DNA from: Actinomycetota bacterium
GTDB lineage: Bacteria; Actinomycetota; Actinomycetes; Actinomycetales; Microbacteriaceae
Assembly: GCA_009702405.1 (NCBI GenBank)
Contig: WLIC01000039.1
Location: 1-6,122, forward strand
DNA: 6,122 nucleotides
Direction: 5' to 3'
The notes beneath the pieces are model-generated. The model was not told where the DNA came from, searched no databases, and was given only the letters and a program-made list of their open reading frames with translations. Positions 1 to 4,892 of this stretch are shown piece by piece. Position 1 is the stretch's first letter; every line of letters starts with the position of its first letter. Both the position numbers and the translations under genes were made by a program.

Positions 1-197
1 CCTTCAGCACAGTTCAAACAACGAGCAAGGATTCTTGCGGAGGTAGTCTTACCGCAACCACGAGGACCGCTAAACAAATAAGCATGGTTCACTCGATCGC
101 TCTTGAGAGCTGCCATCAGAGGCACGGTAACTTGAGTCTGCCCAATCAGTTCAGCAAAGGACTCTGGGCGGTAACGACGATAGAGAGCGGTGGACAC
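1..197 (-). CDS. dnaX: DNA polymerase III subunit gamma/tau, N-terminal part (runs off left edge)
   Basis: The gene encodes the clamp-loader ATPase of the replicative DNA polymerase, which acts in the cytoplasm to load the beta sliding clamp. Only about 65 N-terminal codons are in the window. The reverse strand reads STALYRRYRPESFAELIGQ after the start, then NHAYLFSGPRGCGKTTSARI, which is the classic DnaX opening with the Walker A motif GPRGCGKT and the start of the conserved Cys region (ARCLNC). The start is GTG at 197-195. The box TAAACT (209-204 on the minus strand) ends exactly 6 nt before the GTG and no convincing ribosome binding site is visible, so the mRNA may be leaderless. Proximity to ffs and a tRNA-Ser agrees with the known actinobacterial dnaX neighbourhood. 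The identification is very secure; the leaderless start is inferred. Confidence 0.96.
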   Translation of the reverse strand, partial: MSTALYRRYRPESFAELIGQTQVTVPLMAALKSDRVNHAYLFSGPRGCGKTTSARILARCLNCAE

Positions 198-203
198 TCT
201 TAG

Positions 204-209
204 AGTTTA
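204..209 (-). promoter_or_regulatory. putative -10 box of leaderless dnaX
   Basis: TAAACT on the minus strand fits the TANNNT -10 pattern and is followed by 6 nt and then the GTG start, so transcription would begin at or next to the start codon. A weak -35 candidate, TTGGAG (231-226), lies 16 bp upstream. The two small-gene copies at 4054 and 5970 have the same -10/N6/GTG geometry. This is inferred from spacing only. Confidence 0.45.
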
Positions 210-241
210 AGTCTTTTTTTAAGGCCTCCAAGGCTAATCTA

Positions 242-268
242 TTGACAACCTGTGAATCCTTGTAAAAT
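242..268 (+). promoter_or_regulatory. putative promoter for the zinc-ribbon gene pair
   Basis: A perfect -35 hexamer TTGACA lies at 242-247 and a -10 candidate TAAAAT at 263-268. The spacer is 15 bp, shorter than the usual 16-18. It lies in the divergent gap between dnaX and the first zinc-ribbon gene, and would start a transcript near 275, upstream of both possible start codons of that gene. Confidence 0.4.
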
Positions 269-355
269 TCACTCATAGGTGCTGAGTTAGGGGGCAGCTT
301 GAAGCAATTCAGTGTCAAGGCAAAGGACACAATCTTGACCTATTTTCGGGGAACA

Positions 356-670
356 ATGAAACATTGTCGCGAATGCGGCACGGAGTTCATCCAGGATGAC
401 CAGTGGTGTCGAACTTGCGGCTCTAGGCGTGGCAAGAGAAGTTTCCTAACTCGCCTGATGGTATTCAATGGCAGTGTGGGTTTGCTGTTGTTGCTACTTC
501 TTGGGCTCCTGCAATATCTAGTTGGCATTGTAAACCCAGACTTAGTTCGGAGAGCGATATCGGGAGAACTCCCGTTCTTCGCGGCTTGGTTCTACCTTGC
601 CGTTGGTCTGTTATCCAGCCTTATGCCCCTGATTCTGATTAAGAGATTCTGGGATTTCTTGACTACCTAA
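356..670 (+). CDS. small membrane protein with N-terminal zinc ribbon
   Basis: A 104-residue protein of unknown function. It opens with a zinc-ribbon knuckle pair, MKHCRECG then WCRTCG, with Cys 4, 7, 18 and 21 as likely metal ligands. A short basic stretch (RRGKRSF) follows, then two hydrophobic segments at about residues 36-58, including a seven-leucine run, and 73-96. Expected topology is a cytoplasmic zinc ribbon anchored by two membrane helices. The ATG at 356 is chosen because zinc-ribbon proteins of this kind normally begin two or three residues before the first CxxC, and GGGGA precedes it closely. An in-frame TTG at 299 behind AGGGGGC would add 19 residues (MKQFSVKAK...) and cannot be excluded. 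It lies 30 bp ahead of a second protein of the same design, probably co-transcribed. The substrate or partner cannot be told from sequence. Confidence 0.72.
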   Translation: MKHCRECGTEFIQDDQWCRTCGSRRGKRSFLTRLMVFNGSVGLLLLLLLGLLQYLVGIVNPDLVRRAISGELPFFAAWFYLAVGLLSSLMPLILIKRFWDFLTT

Positions 671-700
671 CCTCACATCGACATATAGAGAGAGCAAGTT

Positions 701-1135
701 ATGAATTGTCAAAATTGCAAGCGCGAAATGAATCAAAATGATGAATTCTGCGGTGGTTGCGGATCGAAACTAATTGTTTCTCCTGTCACAGAACAAAACT
801 CATGCCCTAGCTGCAAGAACGAAATATCTATCGATCAAACGCACTGTCAGAAATGTGGAAGCAGTCGAAACGTATTCAAAGATGAACAGCCCGCAGAGGT
901 TTCAACTGGTGCCTCCAAGAGTTCCAAATTACTTGGAATCATTTTTACCATTATTGGATTAGCAGTAATAATCTTCGCTTTTATAAATTATAAAAATACT
1001 GAAGAAGCTCTTAGAACGGACAATAACCCAGGTCTTGGACTGCAATATATTATGAGTTTCCCTATTGGAATTGTTGGGCTAATTATTTTGATAGCAGGTC
1101 TTAGTTCTCTGAATAAATCAGCCAATAAGTCTTAG
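701..1135 (+). CDS. membrane protein with two N-terminal zinc ribbons
   Basis: A 144-residue protein of unknown function. It carries two consecutive four-cysteine ribbons: C3/C6 with C17/C20, and C35/C38 with C49/C52, each in CxxC form (NCQNC, CGGCG, CPSC, CQKCG). A polar, Ser/Lys-rich linker at about 58-76 leads to two hydrophobic helices near 77-95 and 116-136, and the tail is short and polar. The ATG at 701 follows the purine-rich AGAGAGAG stretch at the usual distance and leaves only one residue before the first ribbon. The gene is visibly richer in A and T than its neighbours. The upstream gene has one ribbon and two helices, so the pair looks like diverged relatives or partners. Zinc binding follows from the motif; the cellular role is unknown. 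Confidence 0.8.
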   Translation: MNCQNCKREMNQNDEFCGGCGSKLIVSPVTEQNSCPSCKNEISIDQTHCQKCGSSRNVFKDEQPAEVSTGASKSSKLLGIIFTIIGLAVIIFAFINYKNTEEALRTDNNPGLGLQYIMSFPIGIVGLIILIAGLSSLNKSANKS

Positions 1136-1152
1136 CCAGACAGCTGTGTAAA

Positions 1153-1240
1153 GACTCCCCGCACACCCGCCAGAGCCCAGTTACCCTTGCTATCTTTCGA
1201 TCCTGGGGGAGTTAGCCGAGGTGACGCCGCACGGGGAGTC
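1153..1240 (-). ncRNA. ffs: signal recognition particle RNA, bacterial small type (4.5S-like)
   Basis: This is the RNA scaffold that binds Ffh and docks with FtsY to target nascent membrane and secreted proteins. No open reading frame occupies the stretch. On the minus strand the ends GACUCCCC (1240-1233) and GGGGAGUC (1160-1153) pair perfectly, and pairing continues inward (CGUGC with GUGCG). The apex has the SRP domain IV signature: CCAGG, a short AUC/GAU stem closed by a GAAA tetraloop, then the conserved AGCA, then GGGUAACUGGG closing the next stem. The length of about 88 nt fits the Alu-less small form. Exact ends are set by the outer stem and may be off by a few bases. Location near dnaX matches the known actinobacterial arrangement. 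The tetraloop is GAAA where GGAA is most common; both fit the GNRA-type loop that Ffh accepts. Confidence 0.88.
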
Positions 1241-1247
1241 CAGTCCT

Positions 1248-1253
1248 ATTCTA
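1248..1253 (-). promoter_or_regulatory. putative -10 box of ffs
   Basis: TAGAAT on the minus strand lies 7 nt upstream of the predicted first base of the SRP RNA, the expected spacing for a -10 element. No clear -35 is visible at 16-18 bp; that position overlaps the last codons of the upstream membrane-protein gene. The RNA could also receive read-through from that gene. Confidence 0.5.
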
Positions 1254-1276
1254 AACCTTGAAAAGACCGCTATTTC

Positions 1277-2065
1277 CTAGCCCTTCTTGGCGGACTTAGC
1301 TACCTCAAGGTCAATAGCGTCTTGGATTTGCTTCTTAGTTTCCTTGATCTTCTTCACAGCTTCAGCCTTACCGCCTTCTTGGTAAGCAACGGCGATGCTG
1401 GCAGCGATACCCGGGGTCAGGTCATCAAAGTTTATGGATGCTAAGACAGAAGCTTTATCTCGATTGGAGACTGCAATAGTGAGAGTAATCCCGTTATCCC
1501 CTGCTTCTAGGTTAACTAGCTTGCTTAGGTCAAACTCTCTAACCACATTTTCACCTGCAAAGACAATTCGCTGGTTTGTGTAGGTGGAGGTGCCAATGTC
1601 TATAGGAGTTGACTCTTCTGGGTTTCTTCTGCTCTGCCCGGAATAACCTCCAACATTTCCTCTAACTCTTCCAAAGATTGGAAAACTAACTCCCCCGTAC
1701 CCGCCTGATCGAGTTGAGCCATTGCTCCTAAACTCTTTCAACATTGTTTGGTTTACTCGGGCTATAACCACTTCATCCTTTTGAGTAGAAAAGACATAGT
1801 CTTCGTCCTCAATGGTTCCATCAGCCATGCGATCAAGAATTGCCAACTGCTTGCCAAGGGCTTCAAGAGCTTCGTTGTTCTTATCTCTTGCTCTCAAGAA
1901 AAGATAGGTCGAGAAAGAAGCAAGAATTGCGAAGGTATAAACCACCAACATGAAACCTGAGTTATCTCCCTTTTGCCTGGCATCAAGCCAAGTCCAAAGT
2001 GATGCAATAAACAACGCAGCTAGAACAATGAGCCAGTTCTGCTGCCTCTTAGACAAACCAAACAT
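1277..2065 (-). CDS. two-helix membrane protein with PH-like cytoplasmic domain
   Basis: A 262-residue protein of unknown function. Two hydrophobic helices lie near residues 11-27 and 38-57, followed by a charged region (RARDKNNEALEALGKQ) probably coiled or helical. A beta-rich domain follows from about residue 87. Its core GTSTYTNQRIVFAG, then REFDLSKLVNLE and GITLTIAVSNRDK, has the pattern of bacterial PH/GRAM-like domains (TNQR-hydrophobic, later SNR). A Gly/Ser/Arg-rich insert at about 114-147 interrupts the domain's first half. The C-terminus is a Lys/Glu-rich helix. The start is well set: AGGAG lies 5 nt before the ATG at 2065. The ffs RNA begins 36 bp after the stop codon on the same strand. 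The PH-like assignment is from pattern only, and no ligand can be named. Confidence 0.78.
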   Translation of the reverse strand: MFGLSKRQQNWLIVLAALFIASLWTWLDARQKGDNSGFMLVVYTFAILASFSTYLFLRARDKNNEALEALGKQLAILDRMADGTIEDEDYVFSTQKDEVVIARVNQTMLKEFRSNGSTRSGGYGGVSFPIFGRVRGNVGGYSGQSRRNPEESTPIDIGTSTYTNQRIVFAGENVVREFDLSKLVNLEAGDNGITLTIAVSNRDKASVLASINFDDLTPGIAASIAVAYQEGGKAEAVKKIKETKKQIQDAIDLEVAKSAKKG

Positions 2066-2252
2066 CTTTACTCCTTTATCTTGATATCACCCTAGTGTTG
2101 CCTTCGGACATATCATGGTCCACCATCGAGGCGCATAGCCTGATGAAGGGAAAACTTCCCCATAATGCTTTGATTTAGGAGTGAAACTAACAATCAGAAT
2201 TGGCATTTTGTTCCCAAATTAGACATAGTTGGACTCAAAATCTATCTACTCC

Positions 2253-2261
2253 TGCTAGATT
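2253..2261 (+). promoter_or_regulatory. putative extended -10 promoter of the exported-protein gene
   Basis: TGCTAGATT has the TGn extension followed by a TANNNT hexamer (TAGATT, 2256-2261). A TTGGAC at 2229-2234 is 21 bp upstream, too far for an ordinary -35, so the extended -10 would be the main element. The transcript would have a leader of about 35 nt carrying the perfect palindrome GGGGATATCCCC (2271-2282) just before the ribosome binding site. Confidence 0.35.
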
Positions 2262-2302
2262 TCAAATTAGGGGGATATCCCCGTCTTAGAGAATGAGGGA
2301 GA

Positions 2303-3388
2303 ATGTCTAAGTACACAAAAACACTATTAGCCATTGCAACTGGCATGGCACTGTTAGGTTCATCAATTAGCGCTGCAACCGCAGCTCCAACAACAAACCT
2401 CACATATGCGCAATTCCTGGAGACTGCTGGCTATAAAGATTTCGTAGCAAAGTCAGCACTAGGAGCGGAATACCTAGCTAACCAATCAGGTGTTGTGATG
2501 ACTGTTGACATGACTATGACTGCGGACAGCACTACTAGCCCCCTTGCAAACATAAGTGTTTCGGCAACGAAAACTAAGTCAAAGACAGACATGACAGTTG
2601 AAGGCAAAACTTTGACTGTTTATTTCATCGAAGGTCATGCCTATTCAACAATGAATTCATACAAGGACTTAGCGGCACCAGATAACATCAGCAAAGTGCT
2701 TGCACGAATTCCGGGATCTTCAAGCAAGATGGTAAAAATGGTAAAGATGCCTGAGGGGCTCCAAACCTTCGACCCAGCTGATCTCTTCAGTTCAAGTTCA
2801 GAGACCTACGACACGTTACTGAACTCAAACTTCAAAGATTTACTCACCATGTTCCAATATTCAGATGTGACAGTTTCAGCTAACCCGTCAAACGAGACCT
2901 TAACCGACTATGCATGGGATATGGGGTTCTCAATGTTGGGCATTAGTTCATCAGTGCACTCCAAATACACCTTGGACGCAAACTCTCTTGTTGTATCTGG
3001 AAGCGTTAATTCAACAATGAGTTCTGCAAGTGGGTCTATGACAACTGCGACAACTATCACAATGAATGTCAATAATGAGCTGGTCATAGATATTCCTGAT
3101 CTGACTGACATCGTTGATGAAGCTCAAATCAACAGAGTTAGCCATCAGATAACTGCAGAAGGTAAATCAACGGCTAAAGCAAACGCCATCGTTAAGCGAG
3201 CTAAAGAATTAGCTAAGAAAGCTAGGGCTGCACTCAGTGGCAAGCACCTCAGAGATGCAGCTAAAGCTCTCAAATACACCTTTACCAACATCTCCAACGG
3301 TGTGAGATTAACTGCAACGGTTTCCAAAGTTAAGGGAAGTCTCTGCGTTGTAGTAGGTGGCGGTAAGGCAACCATCAAAACCTGCTAA
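2303..3388 (+). CDS. exported protein of unknown function with helical and Cys-bounded C-terminus
   Basis: A 361-residue protein that I do not recognise. The N-terminus is a standard Sec signal peptide: lysines, a hydrophobic core to about residue 20, then an ATA-type cleavage site near 27-28. No lipobox Cys is present, so it is secreted or surface-associated, not a lipoprotein. Residues of about 35-270 are Ser/Thr-rich with alternating beta strands and no cysteine, loosely like the LolA/LprG-type half-barrel of periplasmic carrier proteins; that likeness is only an impression. Residues of about 288-325 form a Lys/Ala-rich amphipathic helix (KRAKELAKKARAAL). The end (SNGVRLTATVSKVKGSLC to KTC) is a beta-rich tail with Cys 348 and Cys 361, able to form one disulfide loop, reminiscent of pilin-like C-termini. 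The ATG follows GAGGGAG with short spacing. It is monocistronic by layout. Confidence 0.75.
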   Translation: MSKYTKTLLAIATGMALLGSSISAATAAPTTNLTYAQFLETAGYKDFVAKSALGAEYLANQSGVVMTVDMTMTADSTTSPLANISVSATKTKSKTDMTVEGKTLTVYFIEGHAYSTMNSYKDLAAPDNISKVLARIPGSSSKMVKMVKMPEGLQTFDPADLFSSSSETYDTLLNSNFKDLLTMFQYSDVTVSANPSNETLTDYAWDMGFSMLGISSSVHSKYTLDANSLVVSGSVNSTMSSASGSMTTATTITMNVNNELVIDIPDLTDIVDEAQINRVSHQITAEGKSTAKANAIVKRAKELAKKARAALSGKHLRDAAKALKYTFTNISNGVRLTATVSKVKGSLCVVVGGGKATIKTC

Positions 3389-3415
3389 AAACCTCAAGGG
3401 CTATACTTTTACGGT

Positions 3416-3431
3416 ACCTAATTATTTAGGT
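3416..3431 (+). other. short perfect hairpin just before tRNA-Ser
   Basis: ACCTAA and TTAGGT pair perfectly around a TTAT loop, ending 3 nt before the mature tRNA 5' end. It is AT-rich and has no following T-run, so it is not a convincing terminator. It could be a 5'-leader structure of the tRNA precursor. A TATACT at 3402-3407 could be the tRNA -10 box, which would place this hairpin in the leader. Confidence 0.3.
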
Positions 3432-3434
3432 CAA

Positions 3435-3522
3435 GGAGAATTAGCCTAGTGGCCTATGGCGCCAGCTTGGAAAGTTGGTTGGGTGCAAGCCCTCGGGGGT
3501 TCGAATCCCCCGTTCTCCGCCA
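3435..3522 (+). tRNA. tRNA-Ser (anticodon GGA), with encoded CCA
   Basis: A class II tRNA reading UCC and UCU codons. The acceptor GGAGAAT (3435-3441) pairs with GTTCTCC (3512-3518), ending in a T-G wobble pair. The discriminator is G 3519 and the CCA is encoded at 3520-3522. The anticodon stem CCAGC/GTTGG closes the loop TTGGAAA, giving GGA at 3469-3471. A long variable arm (GGG-TGCAA-GCCC region) marks the serine class. The T arm is five G-C pairs around TTCGAAT. All parts are intact. The location near ffs and dnaX fits the known neighbourhood of actinobacterial tRNA-Ser genes. Confidence 0.97.
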
Positions 3523-3524
3523 AA

Positions 3525-3570
3525 TTACTGACTAGCGTGGAAGCGTGTCGGCTAAGTATCTAGTCAGTAA
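3525..3570 (+). repeat. 11-bp perfect inverted repeat between tRNA-Ser and the DoxX-like gene
   Basis: TTACTGACTAG (3525-3535) is repeated exactly as its complement CTAGTCAGTAA (3560-3570), around a 24-nt centre that contains GCGTG twice. The left arm starts 3 nt after the tRNA CCA end. No T-run follows the right arm, so it is not a typical intrinsic terminator. It could be a 3' processing or attenuation structure for the tRNA transcript, or an operator for the gene at 3606. Only the repeat itself is directly seen. Confidence 0.7.
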
Positions 3571-3605
3571 ATTCGGAATAATCTATGCGGAAAGGTTTTT
3601 CGCTA

Positions 3606-3974
3606 ATGAATATTGCACTTTGGATCGCTGCTTCTGCTTTAGCTCTGTTTATGCTCGCTGCTGGATTTATGAAGGTCTCACGACCAATCCAAGAAATTAG
3701 AAAAATGCCATGGGCAGCGAAAATGCCTGCAAACTACATTCGTTTGATTGGTTCAGCTGAGATCCTCGGTGCGCTAGGCCTTGTCCTTCCGCTAGCCACA
3801 GGAATGGCAGTCATTCTGACCCCAGTTGCCGCTCTATGCCTCGCTGTTTTGATGGCAGGTGCAACTATTACTCACATACGAATCAAGGACCCAAAGTCAG
3901 CTGCCCTAACAACAACTGTTCTAATGGCGTTAGCTCTATTTGTTGCTTTCGGAAGATTTAGTGGTCTCAACTAG
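3606..3974 (+). CDS. DoxX-like family integral membrane protein
   Basis: A 122-residue membrane protein of the DoxX-like superfamily (DoxX_2 type), whose biochemical roles are mostly undefined. Four hydrophobic helices lie near residues 4-21, 46-64, 67-87 and 98-116. Family marks are the opening MNIALWI, the first-helix end AAGFMKV, and RLIGSAEILGALGLVLP at the start of helix 2. The ATG at 3606 is preferred because MNIALWI is the usual family N-terminus and AAAGG lies upstream, though 10 nt away. An in-frame ATG at 3585 would add MRKGFSL. The length is normal for the family. It follows tRNA-Ser and the inverted repeat on the same strand, with no gene behind it in the same direction except the small gene at 4054. 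Confidence 0.85.
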   Translation: MNIALWIAASALALFMLAAGFMKVSRPIQEIRKMPWAAKMPANYIRLIGSAEILGALGLVLPLATGMAVILTPVAALCLAVLMAGATITHIRIKDPKSAALTTTVLMALALFVAFGRFSGLN

Positions 3975-4037
3975 ATTGCAAAGATTTTTAGAACTAAGAG
4001 CTTCACTGCTTCATTTGGTGCATGACCTTTTTTGCTA

Positions 4038-4206
4038 AAACTACAATCAACCTGTGGCTGCTAACCCAAACAAACTAATCGAACTAAAGATAGCTGGACA
4101 CTATCGGATGATTCCAGTCTGGGCTAGTGAGTTGGACTTTGAAGTTAGACCTGGTCAAAAGTTTGACGCTAGGGCTTGGAAGTATTGGAAGCCTGTGCTG
4201 CTTTTG
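4038..4206 (+). repeat. direct repeat copy 1 (about 86% identical to copy 2)
   Basis: By eye this 169-bp stretch aligns without gaps to 5954-6122 with 23 mismatches. The first 46 coding bases (4054-4099) are identical and mismatches gather after that. The mismatch pattern is codon-like (see the small gene at 4054), so this is a duplicated gene and not an insertion sequence. The homology may continue past the right edge of the window. Confidence 0.9.
4042..4047 (+). promoter_or_regulatory. putative -10 box of leaderless small gene, copy 1
   Basis: TACAAT ends exactly 6 nt before the GTG at 4054, so the transcript would start at or near the first codon. No ribosome binding site is present. The same hexamer and spacing recur in copy 2. 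No -35 hexamer is evident. Confidence 0.5.
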
Positions 4207-4230
4207 TTGAATGAAGTCCCTAGCGTATAA
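4054..4230 (+). CDS. small conserved protein of unknown function, copy 1 (58 aa)
   Basis: I do not recognise this family. The frame opens with GTG after an in-frame stop at 4036-4038 and gives a 58-residue protein beginning (M)AANPNKLIELKIAG, with a core YRMIPVWASELDFEVRPG, then QKFDARAWKYWKPVLLL, ending NEVPSV. It has no signal peptide or membrane helix and looks like a compact, basic and aromatic-rich soluble protein. Evidence that it is coding: compared with the copy at 5970, 16 codons differ and 12 of these are synonymous, and 47 of 51 residues are the same. The start rests on the conserved TACAAT-N6-GTG context. Its stop overlaps the end of the convergent tetR gene by 11 bp. The different last residues might mean truncation, but copy 2 is cut off, so this cannot be judged. 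Confidence 0.68.
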   Translation: MAANPNKLIELKIAGHYRMIPVWASELDFEVRPGQKFDARAWKYWKPVLLLLNEVPSV

Positions 4231-4804
4231 AAGCCTTGATCAGTTGGTCAACATCCTTGTCGATTGAATTTTGCCATTTCATGCCTGTCTTGTGAGATCT
4301 CAAGGATATGAGCCCATGTAATGACACCCAGAGCTGTATTGCTCTTTGGATTGAAGCTTTGTCTGGCTTCGGTTTATTCGAAATAAGAATCGCTAGCTGA
4401 GTAATCAAATGCAAGCCTGGTCTCTCATCCGGTAATGGCATGTCCATTTCATCGGTGGTTTCGAATAACAGCTGATAGCTGCCTGGATTGGTAAGACCCC
4501 AGGACACATATGCCCTGGCAAGTTTTTCTAACTTCAACTCTGAGTTTGGAGCCCCTGCTATTGCCTTATTGAGCTTCTCCTCAAGTTCAGCAAAAAGAAA
4601 CCTGATTACCTCGATGAATAGTTCATCTTGAGATTCAAAATGTCTGTATGCGGCACCTGGAGCTACGCCAGCTTTTTTAGCGATGTCACGCATTGTCGGT
4701 AACTTGATCGTTCGTGGGTTACTAGCCAATTCCGCAGCAACTTCGACAAGAGTTGTCTTCAGCCCGATTGACTTTGGGCCACCTGGTTTTTTCCTGCTAG
4801 CCAC
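4220..4804 (-). CDS. TetR/AcrR-family transcriptional regulator with WHG-type C-terminal domain
   Basis: A 194-residue ligand-responsive DNA-binding regulator, probably a repressor dimer. The N-terminal helix-turn-helix is at about residues 36-60 (PTMRDIAKKAGVAPGAAYRH, then FESQDELF), a textbook TetR recognition region with the Y-x-H-F signature. The ligand domain from about residue 84 has YVSWGLTNPGSYQLLFE and RAIQLWVSLHG, matching the TetR_C_33 (WHG) class; WVSLHG is at 159-164. The start is GTG at 4804; no other in-frame start lies between it and the operators, and AAAGGA sits 11 nt upstream. It is divergent from the exported YHYH gene, with two palindromic sites in between, so self-regulation and control of that gene are likely. 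The ligand is unknown. Its 3' end overlaps the small gene at 4054 by 11 bp. Confidence 0.92.
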   Translation of the reverse strand: MASRKKPGGPKSIGLKTTLVEVAAELASNPRTIKLPTMRDIAKKAGVAPGAAYRHFESQDELFIEVIRFLFAELEEKLNKAIAGAPNSELKLEKLARAYVSWGLTNPGSYQLLFETTDEMDMPLPDERPGLHLITQLAILISNKPKPDKASIQRAIQLWVSLHGLISLRSHKTGMKWQNSIDKDVDQLIKAFIR

Positions 4805-4827
4805 GTTTAGGTGAATCCTTTCATTTC

Positions 4828-4843
4828 GTGAACAAGTGTATAC
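4828..4843. promoter_or_regulatory. putative TetR operator, imperfect site
   Basis: GTGAACA-AG-TGTATAC has the same left arm as the stronger site at 4853 and matches its right arm at 5 of 7 positions. The two site centres are 25 bp apart. It overlaps TATACT (4839-4844), a possible -10 box for the plus-strand gene, so binding would block transcription. Confidence 0.6.
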
Positions 4844-4852
4844 TCGTAATTA

Positions 4853-4868
4853 GTGAACACTTGTTCAC
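4853..4868. promoter_or_regulatory. putative TetR operator, perfect palindrome
   Basis: GTGAACACTTGTTCAC has perfect 7-bp arms (GTGAACA and TGTTCAC) around a 2-bp centre, the size and symmetry of a TetR-family operator. It lies in the 88-bp gap between the divergent tetR and YHYH genes. Looked at another way, GTGAACAAGTG (4828-4838) and CACTTGTTCAC (4858-4868) are exact complements, so both sites share the same half-sites. Confidence 0.75.
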
Positions 4869-4892
4869 ATTACTAACAGTAAGGTCTCGAAA

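Noticed and set aside
2115..2126. ATGGT-CC-ACCAT inverted repeat upstream of the PH-like gene
   Set aside because: The 5-bp arms are short enough to be chance, and no promoter element coincides convincingly.
2271..2282. GGGGATATCCCC palindrome before the exported-protein gene as an operator
   Set aside because: It is a single 12-bp site with no second copy and no adjacent regulator, so it is mentioned only as a feature of the leader.
2908..3378. Antisense open frames inside the exported-protein gene
   Set aside because: They are low-complexity shadows of the plus-strand coding frame with no ribosome binding sites and no recognisable protein features.
3435..3522. tRNA-Ser as an integration attachment site
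   Set aside because: The 3' end of the tRNA is not repeated elsewhere in the window and no integrase is present.
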